13,523 nucleotides of DNA from Bacteroidales bacterium UBA3623. GTDB taxonomy: Bacteria; Bacteroidota; Bacteroidia; Bacteroidales; UBA932. The position numbers were made by a program, and so were the translations under genes. Position 1 is the stretch's first letter; every line of letters starts with the position of its first letter. The notes under the pieces are model-generated. The model made no database searches, was not told where the DNA came from, and was given only the letters and a program-made list of their open reading frames with translations. The DNA is taken from NCBI GenBank assembly GCA_002373715.1, contig DFLI01000004.1, positions 1,377 to 14,899 of the forward strand, in the 5' to 3' direction. Below are positions 1-6,579 of the stretch, in pieces.

Positions 1-1670
1 TCTTTCATCAGATAGGCCGATACGGAGTTGGAGCTGTGGGCCAGGCCCCAGGTGAGGTCTACCATGGTGCCGTCGGCATGGGTGTCCTGCGGCGACCAGG
101 TTTCTCCGTCGTTCACCACAATGACCACAGGTGAATTGAGCACAGGGTCGCAGGGCGTCATGCCGGATTCCATGGCCTCGGTGTAAATGAAGGGCTTGAT
201 AGTGGAGCCCACTTGACGCTTGCCCTGACGCACGTTGTCGTACTTGAAGTAACGGTAGTCGGGGCCGCCTACATAGGCTCTCACGTGACCGGTATTGGGC
301 TCAATGGCCATGAAGGCGGCACGGAAGAAGGATTTGTAGTAGCGGATGGAATCGTCGGGGGTCATGAGCGTGTCTACATAGCCGGGCTTTTCCCAGGTGA
401 ACACACGCATTTTCACTTTCTCCTTGAAGGAGGCTTCTATCTCTGCATCCGTGTGGCCGGAGGCCTTCATCATGCGGGTGCGGTCGCTCCAGCGGCGGGC
501 CTGCTTGAGGGTAGTTTCAATGACGGACTTATCCGTGTCTGCCGTGAAGGGAGGGTTCTTGCGGTTCTTGAGTTCCTTCCAGAAGGCGTTCTGGAGGTCT
601 TTGCCCAGATGCTCTGCAATGGCTTCCTGGGCATACTGCTGCATTTTGTAATTGATGGTGGTGTAGATGCGCAGGCCGTCACGGTCCAGGTCGTAGGGGG
701 TTCCGTCGCTCTTGGAATTCTTGTTGAGCCAGCCGTAGAGGGGGTCATCGGCCCATAAGAGGGAATCTGCCTGATAGTCTTCCACAAACTGGTAGGAAGA
801 GCGCTTGGGCTGCTGGGCGCTCATGGTGCGGCGCAGCATGTCCCGGAAGTACGGGCCCACACCGGTGGTGCGGTCTCCCTGGCGGGTGTGCAGCACGATG
901 GGCAGAGCCTGGAGGGAATCACACTGGGCCTTGGTGAGGTATTTCATGGAGCGCATGCGGTCCAGCACCAGGTTGCGGCGCTTGAGGGCATTGTCCGGAT
1001 TGATGGCGGGGTTGTAGCGGGTGGGCTTGTTCACCATGCCCACCAGCACGGCGCTTTCTTCTGTAAGAAGGTCTGAGGGCTGCTTGCCGAAGAACTGGTT
1101 GGCAGCACTGGAGATGCCATAGGAGTTGGAGCCAAAGAAGATGGCGTTAAGATAAAGGTCTACAATTTCTTCCTTGGTGTAATTGCGTTCCAGCTTGATG
1201 GCGGTGATCCATTCCTTGAGCTTAATCCACACCATTTTCACCTTGCCCACGTGTTCTCCACGGGGGTAGAGGGTTTTGGCCAGCTGCTGGGTGATGGTGG
1301 AACCGCCGCCCTGGGAAGAGTCGCGGCCCAGGAGGGTTTTGAACACCACGCGGGCCAGGGACATGAGGTCTACTCCGGAATGCTGGTAGAAGCGCTTGTC
1401 TTCCGTGGCCACGGTGGCCTGGACCAGCGAGGGGGCCAGTTCATCGTACCCTACGAAGGTGCGGTTCTCTATATGATAGGTGGTAAGGATTTCTCCTTCT
1501 TCCGCTATTACCTGGGTGGCCAGTTTGGTGTCCGGGTTCTCCAGCTGCTCCAGGGACGGGATGTCTGCAAAGGCCCAAACCAGGCACAGCATAAGGATGA
1601 GGGCAACGAAAGGGGCTACCAGAATAATCCAGTACCACTTCACTATCTTTTTCTTCTTTTCTTCTGTCAT
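1..1670 (-). CDS. mrcA: Penicillin-binding protein 1A, class A bifunctional peptidoglycan synthase (5' part; 3' end outside window)
   Basis: Bifunctional murein synthase of the cell envelope. Its GT51 domain polymerises lipid II and its transpeptidase domain crosslinks the strands. The gene reads leftward from ATG at 1670 and 556 codons are visible. A lysine-rich cytoplasmic start is followed by one membrane anchor (about residues 11-34). GT51 motifs follow: EDKRFYQHSG with catalytic Glu90, GGSTITQQLAK (about 122-132), and ERNYTKEEIVDLYLN. The transpeptidase SxxK motif is STIK with Ser489 (codon 206-204), preceded by RQVG. SxN is SSN at 546-548 (codons near 35-27). The KTG motif would lie beyond the left edge, so an intact C-terminus cannot be confirmed. 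It is divergent from topA across a 232-nt gap. The class A assignment is secure; the exact paralogue (1A, 1B or 1C) is less so. Confidence 0.95.
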   Translation of the reverse strand, partial: MTEEKKKKIVKWYWIILVAPFVALILMLCLVWAFADIPSLEQLENPDTKLATQVIAEEGEILTTYHIENRTFVGYDELAPSLVQATVATEDKRFYQHSGVDLMSLARVVFKTLLGRDSSQGGGSTITQQLAKTLYPRGEHVGKVKMVWIKLKEWITAIKLERNYTKEEIVDLYLNAIFFGSNSYGISSAANQFFGKQPSDLLTEESAVLVGMVNKPTRYNPAINPDNALKRRNLVLDRMRSMKYLTKAQCDSLQALPIVLHTRQGDRTTGVGPYFRDMLRRTMSAQQPKRSSYQFVEDYQADSLLWADDPLYGWLNKNSKSDGTPYDLDRDGLRIYTTINYKMQQYAQEAIAEHLGKDLQNAFWKELKNRKNPPFTADTDKSVIETTLKQARRWSDRTRMMKASGHTDAEIEASFKEKVKMRVFTWEKPGYVDTLMTPDDSIRYYKSFFRAAFMAIEPNTGHVRAYVGGPDYRYFKYDNVRQGKRQVGSTIKPFIYTEAMESGMTPCDPVLNSPVVIVVNDGETWSPQDTHADGTMVDLTWGLAHSSNSVSAYLMK

Positions 1671-1694
1671 CTTGGCAAAATTTTCTTGTGCGTA

Positions 1695-1711
1695 CAAGAC
1701 CTTAGGTCTTG
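1695..1711. promoter_or_regulatory. Palindrome in the PBP1A leader (8-bp arms, 1-nt centre)
   Basis: CAAGACCT-T-AGGTCTTG is a perfect inverted repeat 25-41 nt upstream of the PBP1A ATG. It sits inside a wider inverted pair, TTGGCAA (1672-1678) and TTGCCAA (1709-1715). A second small pair, CTTGT (1685-1689) and ACAAG (1694-1698), overlaps it. If the -7 box at 1728-1735 is right, the palindrome lies in the transcribed leader. It could then be an RNA hairpin or a repressor site just downstream of transcription start. The symmetry is seen directly; the function is inference. Confidence 0.5.
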
Positions 1712-1727
1712 CCAAAAGTTCAACTTA

Positions 1728-1735
1728 CAAAAGTA
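1728..1735 (-). promoter_or_regulatory. Candidate -7 box for PBP1A
   Basis: On the minus strand this reads TACTTTTG, a full match to the Bacteroidota -7 consensus TAnnTTTG. It lies 57 nt upstream of the PBP1A start codon. No convincing TTTG -33 element is visible at the usual distance, so the call rests on the -7 box and its position. Confidence 0.5.
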
Positions 1736-1744
1736 GTGAGAAAA

Positions 1745-1777
1745 TTTGGAAAATTGCCTCAATTGTGCGTTACTTTG
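1745..1777 (+). promoter_or_regulatory. Candidate promoter for topA
   Basis: TTTG at 1745-1748 and TTACTTTG at 1770-1777 are separated by 21 nt. This resembles the Bacteroidota TTTG-N19-TAnnTTTG pattern, with one mismatch in the -7 box. A small inverted repeat, AATTG-CCT-CAATT (1752-1764), lies between the two elements and could be an operator. If used, this promoter gives a topA leader of about 120 nt that contains the G/C hairpins at 1829-1861. It faces the PBP1A promoter candidate. Confidence 0.35.
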
Positions 1778-1828
1778 CACAAAATTCCCTCGCGCCGCCC
1801 CGGCCCAACATCGAAGGGATCTTTAAGT

Positions 1829-1861
1829 CCCTCCCCCGAGGGGAGGGGTTTCGGGAGGGGG
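1829..1861. repeat. G/C hairpin cluster in the topA leader
   Basis: CCCTCCCC (1829-1836) and GGGGAGGG (1840-1847) form a perfect 8-bp stem around the loop CGA. A second copy, GGGAGGG (1853-1859), could pair instead with CCCTCCC (1829-1835), giving two mutually exclusive stems. The block is very unlike the A/T-rich sequence around it. It resembles the short palindromic intergenic repeats scattered in many Bacteroidota chromosomes, but copy number cannot be judged from one window. It ends 41 nt before the topA ATG. Confidence 0.6.
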
Positions 1862-1902
1862 TAACGTGGACAAAAATTGCGCGTGGGGAAATTGGATTGT
1901 AT

Positions 1903-4203
1903 ATGAAGAATTTGGTGATAGTTGAGTCTCCTGGAAAGGTAAAAACCATCCAGCAGTACCTGGGAAAAGATTATCTGGTAAAGGCCTCCATAGGCCACAT
2001 CCGGGATCTGGAAGAGCATAAGCTGAGCGTTGACGTGCAGAACGGTTTCCAGCCGGAATACGTAATCCCTTCTAATAAGAAAAAGGTAGTGGCCGAGCTG
2101 GGAAAGCTGGCCTCCGAGGCACAGACCGTATGGCTGGCGTCCGATGAAGACCGCGAGGGAGAGGCCATCTCCTGGCACCTTCGCGAAACCCTGCAGCTGC
2201 CGGCCGACAAGACCCGCCGCATTGTTTTCCACGAAATCACCAAGAATGCCATCCTGGAAGCCATTGAGCATCCCCGTGACATAAACATGAACCTGGTGAA
2301 CGCCCAGCAGGCCCGCCGCGTGCTGGACCGCCTGGTGGGCTTTGAACTCTCCCCCATCCTTTGGCGCAAAATTCAGCCCAAGCTAAGCGCCGGCCGCGTA
2401 CAGAGCGTGGCCCTGCGCCTCATTGTAGACCGCGAGAAGGAAATCATGGCCTTTGAGCCCGTTCCCTACTACCGCGTAGAGGCCCAGTTCCGTCCGGAAG
2501 GGGTAGCCACTCCTGTGAAGGCCGCCCTGGACACCCGCTTCGCCACTGAGGAAGAAGCCCGCAAGTTCCTTCAGGACAGCATCGGCGCCACCTACCGCGT
2601 GGCTTCCGTGGAGAAGAAGGAAGGCGTAAGAGTACCTGCCGCCCCCTTCACCACCTCCACCCTGCAGCAGGAAGCAGCCCGCAAGCTCCACTTCCCGGTT
2701 TCTACCACCATGCGGGTGGCCCAGACGCTGTACGAGCGCGGTCTTATCACTTACATGCGTACAGACTCCACCAACCTGTCTTCCCTGGCCCTGGCCACGG
2801 CAAAGCAGTTCATTACAGAGAATTATGGCGCCGCTTACCTGCACACCCGTCAGTACCACACCAAGTCCAAGGGTGCCCAGGAAGCGCACGAAGCCATTCG
2901 TCCTACCTATATCACCAATGTAGAGATTGAGGGCACCGCCCAGGAAAAGAAGCTCTACGAACTTATCTGGAAGCGCACCGTTGCCTCCCAGATGGCCGAA
3001 AGCCGCGTGATGAACACCACCCTGAAGGTATCCTCCGACAAACGGCCGGAACTGTACGGCATCCAGTCTGTAGAGATTCTCTTCGACGGTTTCATGAAGG
3101 TGTACCTGGAAGGCCGCGACGACGAGGACAACGCCCCCGAAGAGGAGGTAATCCTGCCCGGCATGAAACAGGGAGACCTTATGACAGAGGAAGGCGTGAG
3201 CGCCCAGTGCAAGTTCACCGCCCCGCCGTCCCGCTATTCCGAGGCCACGCTGGTGAAGAAGCTGGAAGAGCTGGGCATCGGCCGCCCTTCCACTTATGCT
3301 GCCACGGTGGACACCCTCACCCGGGGCCGCGGCTATGCCGTGAAGGGAGACAAGGAAGGCAAGACTTACAAGGTTACCAACCTCACCCTCAAAAACGGCG
3401 TTATCAAATCCAGCCAGAAGAATGAGGTGGTAGGGGCCGAAAAAGGCAAGCTCCTTCCCCAGGAAATCGGCTTCATTGTAACGAAGTTCCTGGTGGACAA
3501 TTTCACCGACATCCTGGATTACGATTTCACCGCCAACGTAGAAACCGACTTCGACGAGGTAGCTGAGGGCAAAAAGGCCTGGAACCAAACCATCGAAGAA
3601 TTCTATAACCCCTTCCACAAGCACGTGGACGCCGTGCTGCACGACGGCAACTACAGCAAGGTTACCCGCGAGATTGGCGTGGCTCCCGACGGAGAGAAAG
3701 TGATTGCCGCCTTTGGTAAGTTTGGCCCGTATGTGCAGAAGGGTGAAGGCGAAAACCGCCAGAGTGCCTCCCTGGCCAAGGGTCAGCTCATTGAGACGCT
3801 CACCCTGGAAGAGGCCCTCAAACTGCTGGAACTTCCCCGCACGGTGGGCCAGCTGAACGGCGTGGACGTAGTGGCCACCCGGGGCCGATTCGGTCCTTAT
3901 CTCAAGTACGGAGATAAAAATGTGAAACTTCCCCGCGGAAAAGATCCGCTGCGCATCAGCCTGGAGGAATGCGAAACCCTTATCCAGGAGGCTTCCGCCG
4001 AGAAACCGGCACAGGCCTATCTTGCTGAATTTGGTGACATTAAGGTTATTAATGGCCGATATGGTCCATATATTAAGCAGGGTGCCTCCAATTACAAAAT
4101 TCCTAAAGGAAAGGATGCCACAAAACTGACGGAAGCTGATTGTCAAGAGATTATCGCTCAGTCAGAGCCTACAAAAAAATCCACCGGCAGGCGTAATAAA
4201 TAA
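1903..4203 (+). CDS. topA: DNA topoisomerase I (type IA)
   Basis: Relaxes negatively supercoiled DNA by single-strand cleavage and strand passage, so it sets global supercoiling. It is 766 residues long. The N-terminal Toprim domain starts at once with NLVIVESPGKVKTI and carries the metal-binding DxDxE as D81, D83 and E85 in SDEDREGE. The catalytic tyrosine is Tyr284 in LITYMRTDST. Instead of tetra-cysteine zinc ribbons, the C-terminus has three GxxGPY repeats (GKFGPY near 605, GRFGPY near 661, GRYGPY near 718). They are spaced about 57 residues apart and each of the later two is followed by a basic PxGK(D) segment. The frame is open far upstream, but that stretch overlaps the PBP1A gene and has no homology. 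The ATG at 1903 begins exactly at the conserved Toprim start. Base composition turns A/T-rich in the last 180 nt. Confidence 0.98.
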   Translation: MKNLVIVESPGKVKTIQQYLGKDYLVKASIGHIRDLEEHKLSVDVQNGFQPEYVIPSNKKKVVAELGKLASEAQTVWLASDEDREGEAISWHLRETLQLPADKTRRIVFHEITKNAILEAIEHPRDINMNLVNAQQARRVLDRLVGFELSPILWRKIQPKLSAGRVQSVALRLIVDREKEIMAFEPVPYYRVEAQFRPEGVATPVKAALDTRFATEEEARKFLQDSIGATYRVASVEKKEGVRVPAAPFTTSTLQQEAARKLHFPVSTTMRVAQTLYERGLITYMRTDSTNLSSLALATAKQFITENYGAAYLHTRQYHTKSKGAQEAHEAIRPTYITNVEIEGTAQEKKLYELIWKRTVASQMAESRVMNTTLKVSSDKRPELYGIQSVEILFDGFMKVYLEGRDDEDNAPEEEVILPGMKQGDLMTEEGVSAQCKFTAPPSRYSEATLVKKLEELGIGRPSTYAATVDTLTRGRGYAVKGDKEGKTYKVTNLTLKNGVIKSSQKNEVVGAEKGKLLPQEIGFIVTKFLVDNFTDILDYDFTANVETDFDEVAEGKKAWNQTIEEFYNPFHKHVDAVLHDGNYSKVTREIGVAPDGEKVIAAFGKFGPYVQKGEGENRQSASLAKGQLIETLTLEEALKLLELPRTVGQLNGVDVVATRGRFGPYLKYGDKNVKLPRGKDPLRISLEECETLIQEASAEKPAQAYLAEFGDIKVINGRYGPYIKQGASNYKIPKGKDATKLTEADCQEIIAQSEPTKKSTGRRNK

Positions 4204-4223
4204 AAAAATTTTTTTACATTTGC
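4202..4223 (+). promoter_or_regulatory. A7T7 tract and -7 box ahead of the Lrp-family gene
   Basis: The topA stop codon runs into seven A then seven T (4202-4215), a self-complementary tract likely to be curved. The last T begins TACATTTG (4215-4222), a full match to the Bacteroidota -7 consensus, followed by C. The regulator ATG is 26 nt downstream. No clear -33 TTTG is present, so the A/T tract may substitute as an upstream element. The site implies that the regulator can be transcribed separately from topA. Confidence 0.6.
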
Positions 4224-4248
4224 AGCGGTTAGTTTAAAATTGTAAGCA

Positions 4249-4743
4249 ATGGCTAGTTATCACATCGACCAGATTGACCAGAAGATTCTTTCCTTTCTAG
4301 TTAAAAACGCCCGTATGCCTTTCCTGGAAATTGCCCGTGAATGCGGCGTTTCCGGTGCGGCCATCCACCAGCGCTACAAGAGGCTGGAGGCCAACGGCGT
4401 TATCACGGGTTCCCGCCTGCAGGTAAAGCCCCAGGCCCTGGGTCTGAATGTGTGCGCCTTTGTGAGCATCTCCCTTTCCGAGTCCACCAAATACCCCGAG
4501 GTCATTGCCAACCTCAAGAAGATTCCCGAGATTGTGGAGTGTCATTTTGTAACCGGCAAATATGCCATCCTCGCCAAGCTCTACTGCCTGGACAACGACC
4601 ACCTGATGGAGGTTCTTCTGAACACCATCCAGAAGATCCCTTACATTCAGAGCACGGATACCATGATTTCCCTGGACGAGCCCATCGAGCGTCAGGTGTG
4701 GGTGAAGGATTTCAAGAGTACGAGCTACACCGGCCGCGACTAG
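4249..4743 (+). CDS. Lrp/AsnC-family transcriptional regulator
   Basis: A 164-residue feast/famine-type DNA-binding protein, a usual length for the family. The N-terminal winged helix-turn-helix opens with IDQIDQKILSFLVKNARMPF. The recognition region is ECGVSGAAIHQRYKRLEANGVITG (about residues 31-54). The C-terminal RAM (ligand/oligomerisation) domain follows from about 65. It includes IPEIVECHFVTGKYAILAKLY (about 92-112), the usual beta strand region where amino-acid effectors bind. Such proteins form octamers or hexadecamers and usually control amino-acid metabolism genes and themselves. The target is not evident here: the neighbours are topA and ispD rather than transport or biosynthesis genes. 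It has its own candidate promoter 46 nt after topA. The stop codon lies three bases before the palindromic repeat that separates it from convergent ispD. Confidence 0.93.
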   Translation: MASYHIDQIDQKILSFLVKNARMPFLEIARECGVSGAAIHQRYKRLEANGVITGSRLQVKPQALGLNVCAFVSISLSESTKYPEVIANLKKIPEIVECHFVTGKYAILAKLYCLDNDHLMEVLLNTIQKIPYIQSTDTMISLDEPIERQVWVKDFKSTSYTGRD

Positions 4744-4746
4744 GAG

Positions 4747-4795
4747 ATTGCCGGTCAAGCCGGCAATGACGTCATGCCCGACCTTGATCGGGCAT
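4747..4795. repeat. Compound palindromic repeat between convergent genes, possible bidirectional terminator
   Basis: Two perfect 8-bp stems stand side by side. ATTGCCGG (4747-4754) pairs with CCGGCAAT (4760-4767) around TCAAG. ATGCCCGA (4774-4781) pairs with TCGGGCAT (4788-4795) around CCTTGA. Between and overlapping them is TGACGTCA (4767-4774), itself a perfect palindrome. The element starts just after the Lrp-family stop and includes the ispD stop. The architecture is that of dispersed extragenic palindromic (REP/BIME-like) elements. It may stop transcription from both sides, although no U-run follows either stem. Confidence 0.7.
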
Positions 4796-5482
4796 CTGCA
4801 AAATGGCTTTTGCCAAAACAAGATCCTCTGGGGTAGTGATTTTCAAGTTATACCGTTCACCGAGTATGAAGGTGAGCGGTATTTTGTATCTCTCCGCCAC
4901 GGAGGCGTCGTCCGTGAAGAGGGTGTCGAAGCCCTGGGTGTAGGCTTCCTTGAGGGCTTCGCTGTAGAAGATTTGCGGAGTTTGGGCGCCGAAAATGCGG
5001 CTGCGGTCTATGGGTTCTCCCGTGGCGGCGAGGGTGCCATCGGCCCTCTTTTCCAGCACTTTGAGGGTGTCTGTGACGGGCATCACGGGGATGAGGGCGG
5101 GGACGCTTTGCGCCTTGGCAAACATTTCCCGGATTTTGTCGATGGAAAGCAGCGGGCGCACGCCGTCGTGGACGGCGACAAGGGCACCGTCGGGAACATA
5201 AGCCAGGGCATTTTGCACGGAATGGAAGCGGGTGAAGCCGCCTTTTACCAGACGCTGCGGGCAGGTGAAATCTGCCTTAATGCAGTACTGCCGCCAAGTG
5301 GCCACGTGGGCCTCCGGAAGCACGGTTATAATCTGTAAGTCGGGCTCTGCCTGAAGGAAACGTTCGATGGTGAGACGAAGGATGGGTTTGCCCTCCAATT
5401 CGATAAACTGCTTAGGGACAGAGCCTCCCATCCGGGTGCCCATTCCACCGGCCGTAACTATCAGAAACTTTTTTCTTTCCAT
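4772..5482 (-). CDS. ispD: 2-C-methyl-D-erythritol 4-phosphate cytidylyltransferase
   Basis: Third step of the MEP isoprenoid pathway in the cytoplasm: CTP plus methylerythritol phosphate gives CDP-methylerythritol. The pathway feeds the undecaprenyl carrier used for wall synthesis. The 236 residues match the family length. Motifs: the nucleotide-binding loop TAGGMGTRMGGSVPKQF (10-26, with Arg17 and Lys24), VHDGVRP (104-110, Asp106 and Arg109), PVTDTL (135-140), QTPQIF (168-173), TDDAS (190-194) and YNLKITTPEDL (211-221, Lys214). ATG at 5482 begins four residues before the first beta strand. The last residues MPDQGRA and the TGA stop (4774-4772) are encoded by the palindromic repeat, so this tail is probably not ancestral. 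The gene is divergent from mreB over 77 nt and convergent with the Lrp-family gene. Confidence 0.97.
   Translation of the reverse strand: MERKKFLIVTAGGMGTRMGGSVPKQFIELEGKPILRLTIERFLQAEPDLQIITVLPEAHVATWRQYCIKADFTCPQRLVKGGFTRFHSVQNALAYVPDGALVAVHDGVRPLLSIDKIREMFAKAQSVPALIPVMPVTDTLKVLEKRADGTLAATGEPIDRSRIFGAQTPQIFYSEALKEAYTQGFDTLFTDDASVAERYKIPLTFILGERYNLKITTPEDLVLAKAILQMPDQGRA
4850..4882. other. Strong hairpin inside the ispD coding sequence
   Basis: ATACCGTTCACC (4850-4861) and GGTGAGCGGTAT (4871-4882) form a 12-bp stem with a single T/G mismatch (a wobble pair in plus-strand RNA) around a 9-nt loop. It lies near the 3' end of ispD, in the segment for LTFILGERY. On the plus strand it is followed by ATTTTGT, so it could act as a weak terminator for transcripts running through from the Lrp-family gene. 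Function is inferred; the symmetry is visible. Confidence 0.45.
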
Positions 5483-5498
5483 CGCAAAATACTTTATG

Positions 5499-5506
5499 CG
5501 AATATA
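5499..5506 (-). promoter_or_regulatory. Tentative -7 box for ispD
   Basis: On the minus strand this reads TATATTCG, seven of eight positions of TAnnTTTG, 16 nt upstream of the ispD ATG. If used, the ispD mRNA would have a very short leader. It is weak evidence taken alone; position in the only available upstream gap is the main support. Confidence 0.25.
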
Positions 5507-5518
5507 AGAATTTTTTCG

Positions 5519-5526
5519 TAATTTTG
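5519..5526 (+). promoter_or_regulatory. Candidate -7 box for the mre operon
   Basis: TAATTTTG matches TAnnTTTG fully and ends 33 nt before the mreB ATG. The expected -33 region carries only a TTTATG-like sequence (about 5493-5498), so the upstream half is weak. It is the best-placed promoter for the operon, which has no other gap of useful size before 12628. Confidence 0.5.
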
Positions 5527-5559
5527 AGGTCTAATTGCTCGAAACAGAAAAATTCAAAT

Positions 5560-6576
5560 ATGGGATTCCTCAATCAAGAATTGGCCATAGACCTGGGAAC
5601 GGCTAATACCGTCATCTTCAGGAACGACCAGATAGCTCTGGACGAGCCGTCCATCGTGGCCATAGACAACCAGACAGGGAAGTGCATCGCCCTGGGCCAG
5701 AAGGCTAAACTGATGCACGAAAAAACCAACCCGGGCATCAAGACCGTGCGTCCGCTCCGGGATGGCGTTATCGCAGACTTCAACGCCGCAGAAATGATGA
5801 TCCGCGGCTTTATCAAGCAGGTGAACGCCAACCATCGCAGCCTCTTCGCCCCCAACCTCAAGCTGGTGGTGGGTATTCCCTCCGGTTCTACGGAAGTGGA
5901 AATCCGTGCTGTGCGTGACTCTTCGGAGCATGCCGGAGGCCGAGATGTTTATCTCATCTATGAGCCCATGGCTGCCGCGCTGGGTATCGGCCTGGATGTG
6001 GAAGCCCCTAAGGGTAACATGGTGGTAGATATCGGAGGCGGTACCACGGAAATTGCCGTTATCTCCCTGGGCGGCATCGTGCAGCAGGAGTCCATCCGCG
6101 TTGCCGGTGACGTTTTCACCGCAGACATTCAGAACTATCTCCGTCAGCAGCACGTTATCAAGGTGGGTGAAACCACGGCCGAAAAGATTAAGATTGCCGT
6201 TGGTTCCGTTATCTCCCAGCTGGACGAAGAACCCGAACCGTTCCTGGTACGCGGTCCCAATCTGATGACCGGCCACCCGGTAGAGGCTCTCATCCCCTAC
6301 CAGGAAATTGCCCACTGCCTGGACAAGTCCATCGCCCGTCTGGAGGCCTCCATCCAGCAGGTGCTGGAGCAGACTCCCCCGGAGCTCTACTCCGACATCG
6401 TGGAGAACGGTATCTTCCTGAGCGGCGGCGGCGCCCTGCTCCGCGGTCTGGCCAAGCGCCTTTCCGAAAAGGTAAATATTCCGTTCTTCGTGGCTGAGGA
6501 CCCGCTCCGTGCCGTAGCCCGCGGTACCTGCATCGCCCTCAAGAACACCGACAATTACTCCTTCCTCATCCGCTAA
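5560..6576 (+). CDS. mreB: Rod shape-determining protein MreB (actin-like)
   Basis: Membrane-associated actin homologue that polymerises and orients lateral wall synthesis by the Rod complex. Length 338, normal for the family. The nucleotide-binding motifs of the actin fold are intact: phosphate 1 as LAIDLGTANTVIF (8-20), phosphate 2 as VVDIGGGTTEIAVIS (155-169), and the adenosine motif LSGGGALLRGL (287-297). IYEPMAAALGIGL (133-145) is the connecting helix. A TTG at 5524 in the same frame would add 12 residues, but it overlaps the -7 box. ATG at 5560 gives the usual short MreB N-terminus with GFLNQELAIDLG. First gene of the elongasome operon; mreC starts 3 nt after its stop. Confidence 0.98.
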   Translation: MGFLNQELAIDLGTANTVIFRNDQIALDEPSIVAIDNQTGKCIALGQKAKLMHEKTNPGIKTVRPLRDGVIADFNAAEMMIRGFIKQVNANHRSLFAPNLKLVVGIPSGSTEVEIRAVRDSSEHAGGRDVYLIYEPMAAALGIGLDVEAPKGNMVVDIGGGTTEIAVISLGGIVQQESIRVAGDVFTADIQNYLRQQHVIKVGETTAEKIKIAVGSVISQLDEEPEPFLVRGPNLMTGHPVEALIPYQEIAHCLDKSIARLEASIQQVLEQTPPELYSDIVENGIFLSGGGALLRGLAKRLSEKVNIPFFVAEDPLRAVARGTCIALKNTDNYSFLIR

Positions 6577-6579
6577 GCC

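Noticed and set aside
1480..1902. Upstream extension of topA by 141 codons
   Set aside because: It overlaps the PBP1A gene on the other strand, contains the promoter candidates and the hairpins, and precedes the conserved Toprim start.
2383..4146. 587-residue open frame on the minus strand across topA
   Set aside because: It mirrors topA, has no recognisable domain, and is explained by G/C-ending codons that remove stops from the opposite strand.
4748..5338. 196-residue plus-strand frame across ispD
   Set aside because: It is antisense to ispD, starts inside the palindromic repeat and shows no domain.
5483..5500. Possible palindrome CGCA...TGCG ahead of ispD
   Set aside because: Only the outer 4 bp match well; too weak to call an operator.
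5524..5559. TTG start adding 12 residues to MreB
   Set aside because: The TTG is the end of the -7 box TAATTTTG; the ATG at 5560 gives the normal N-terminus.
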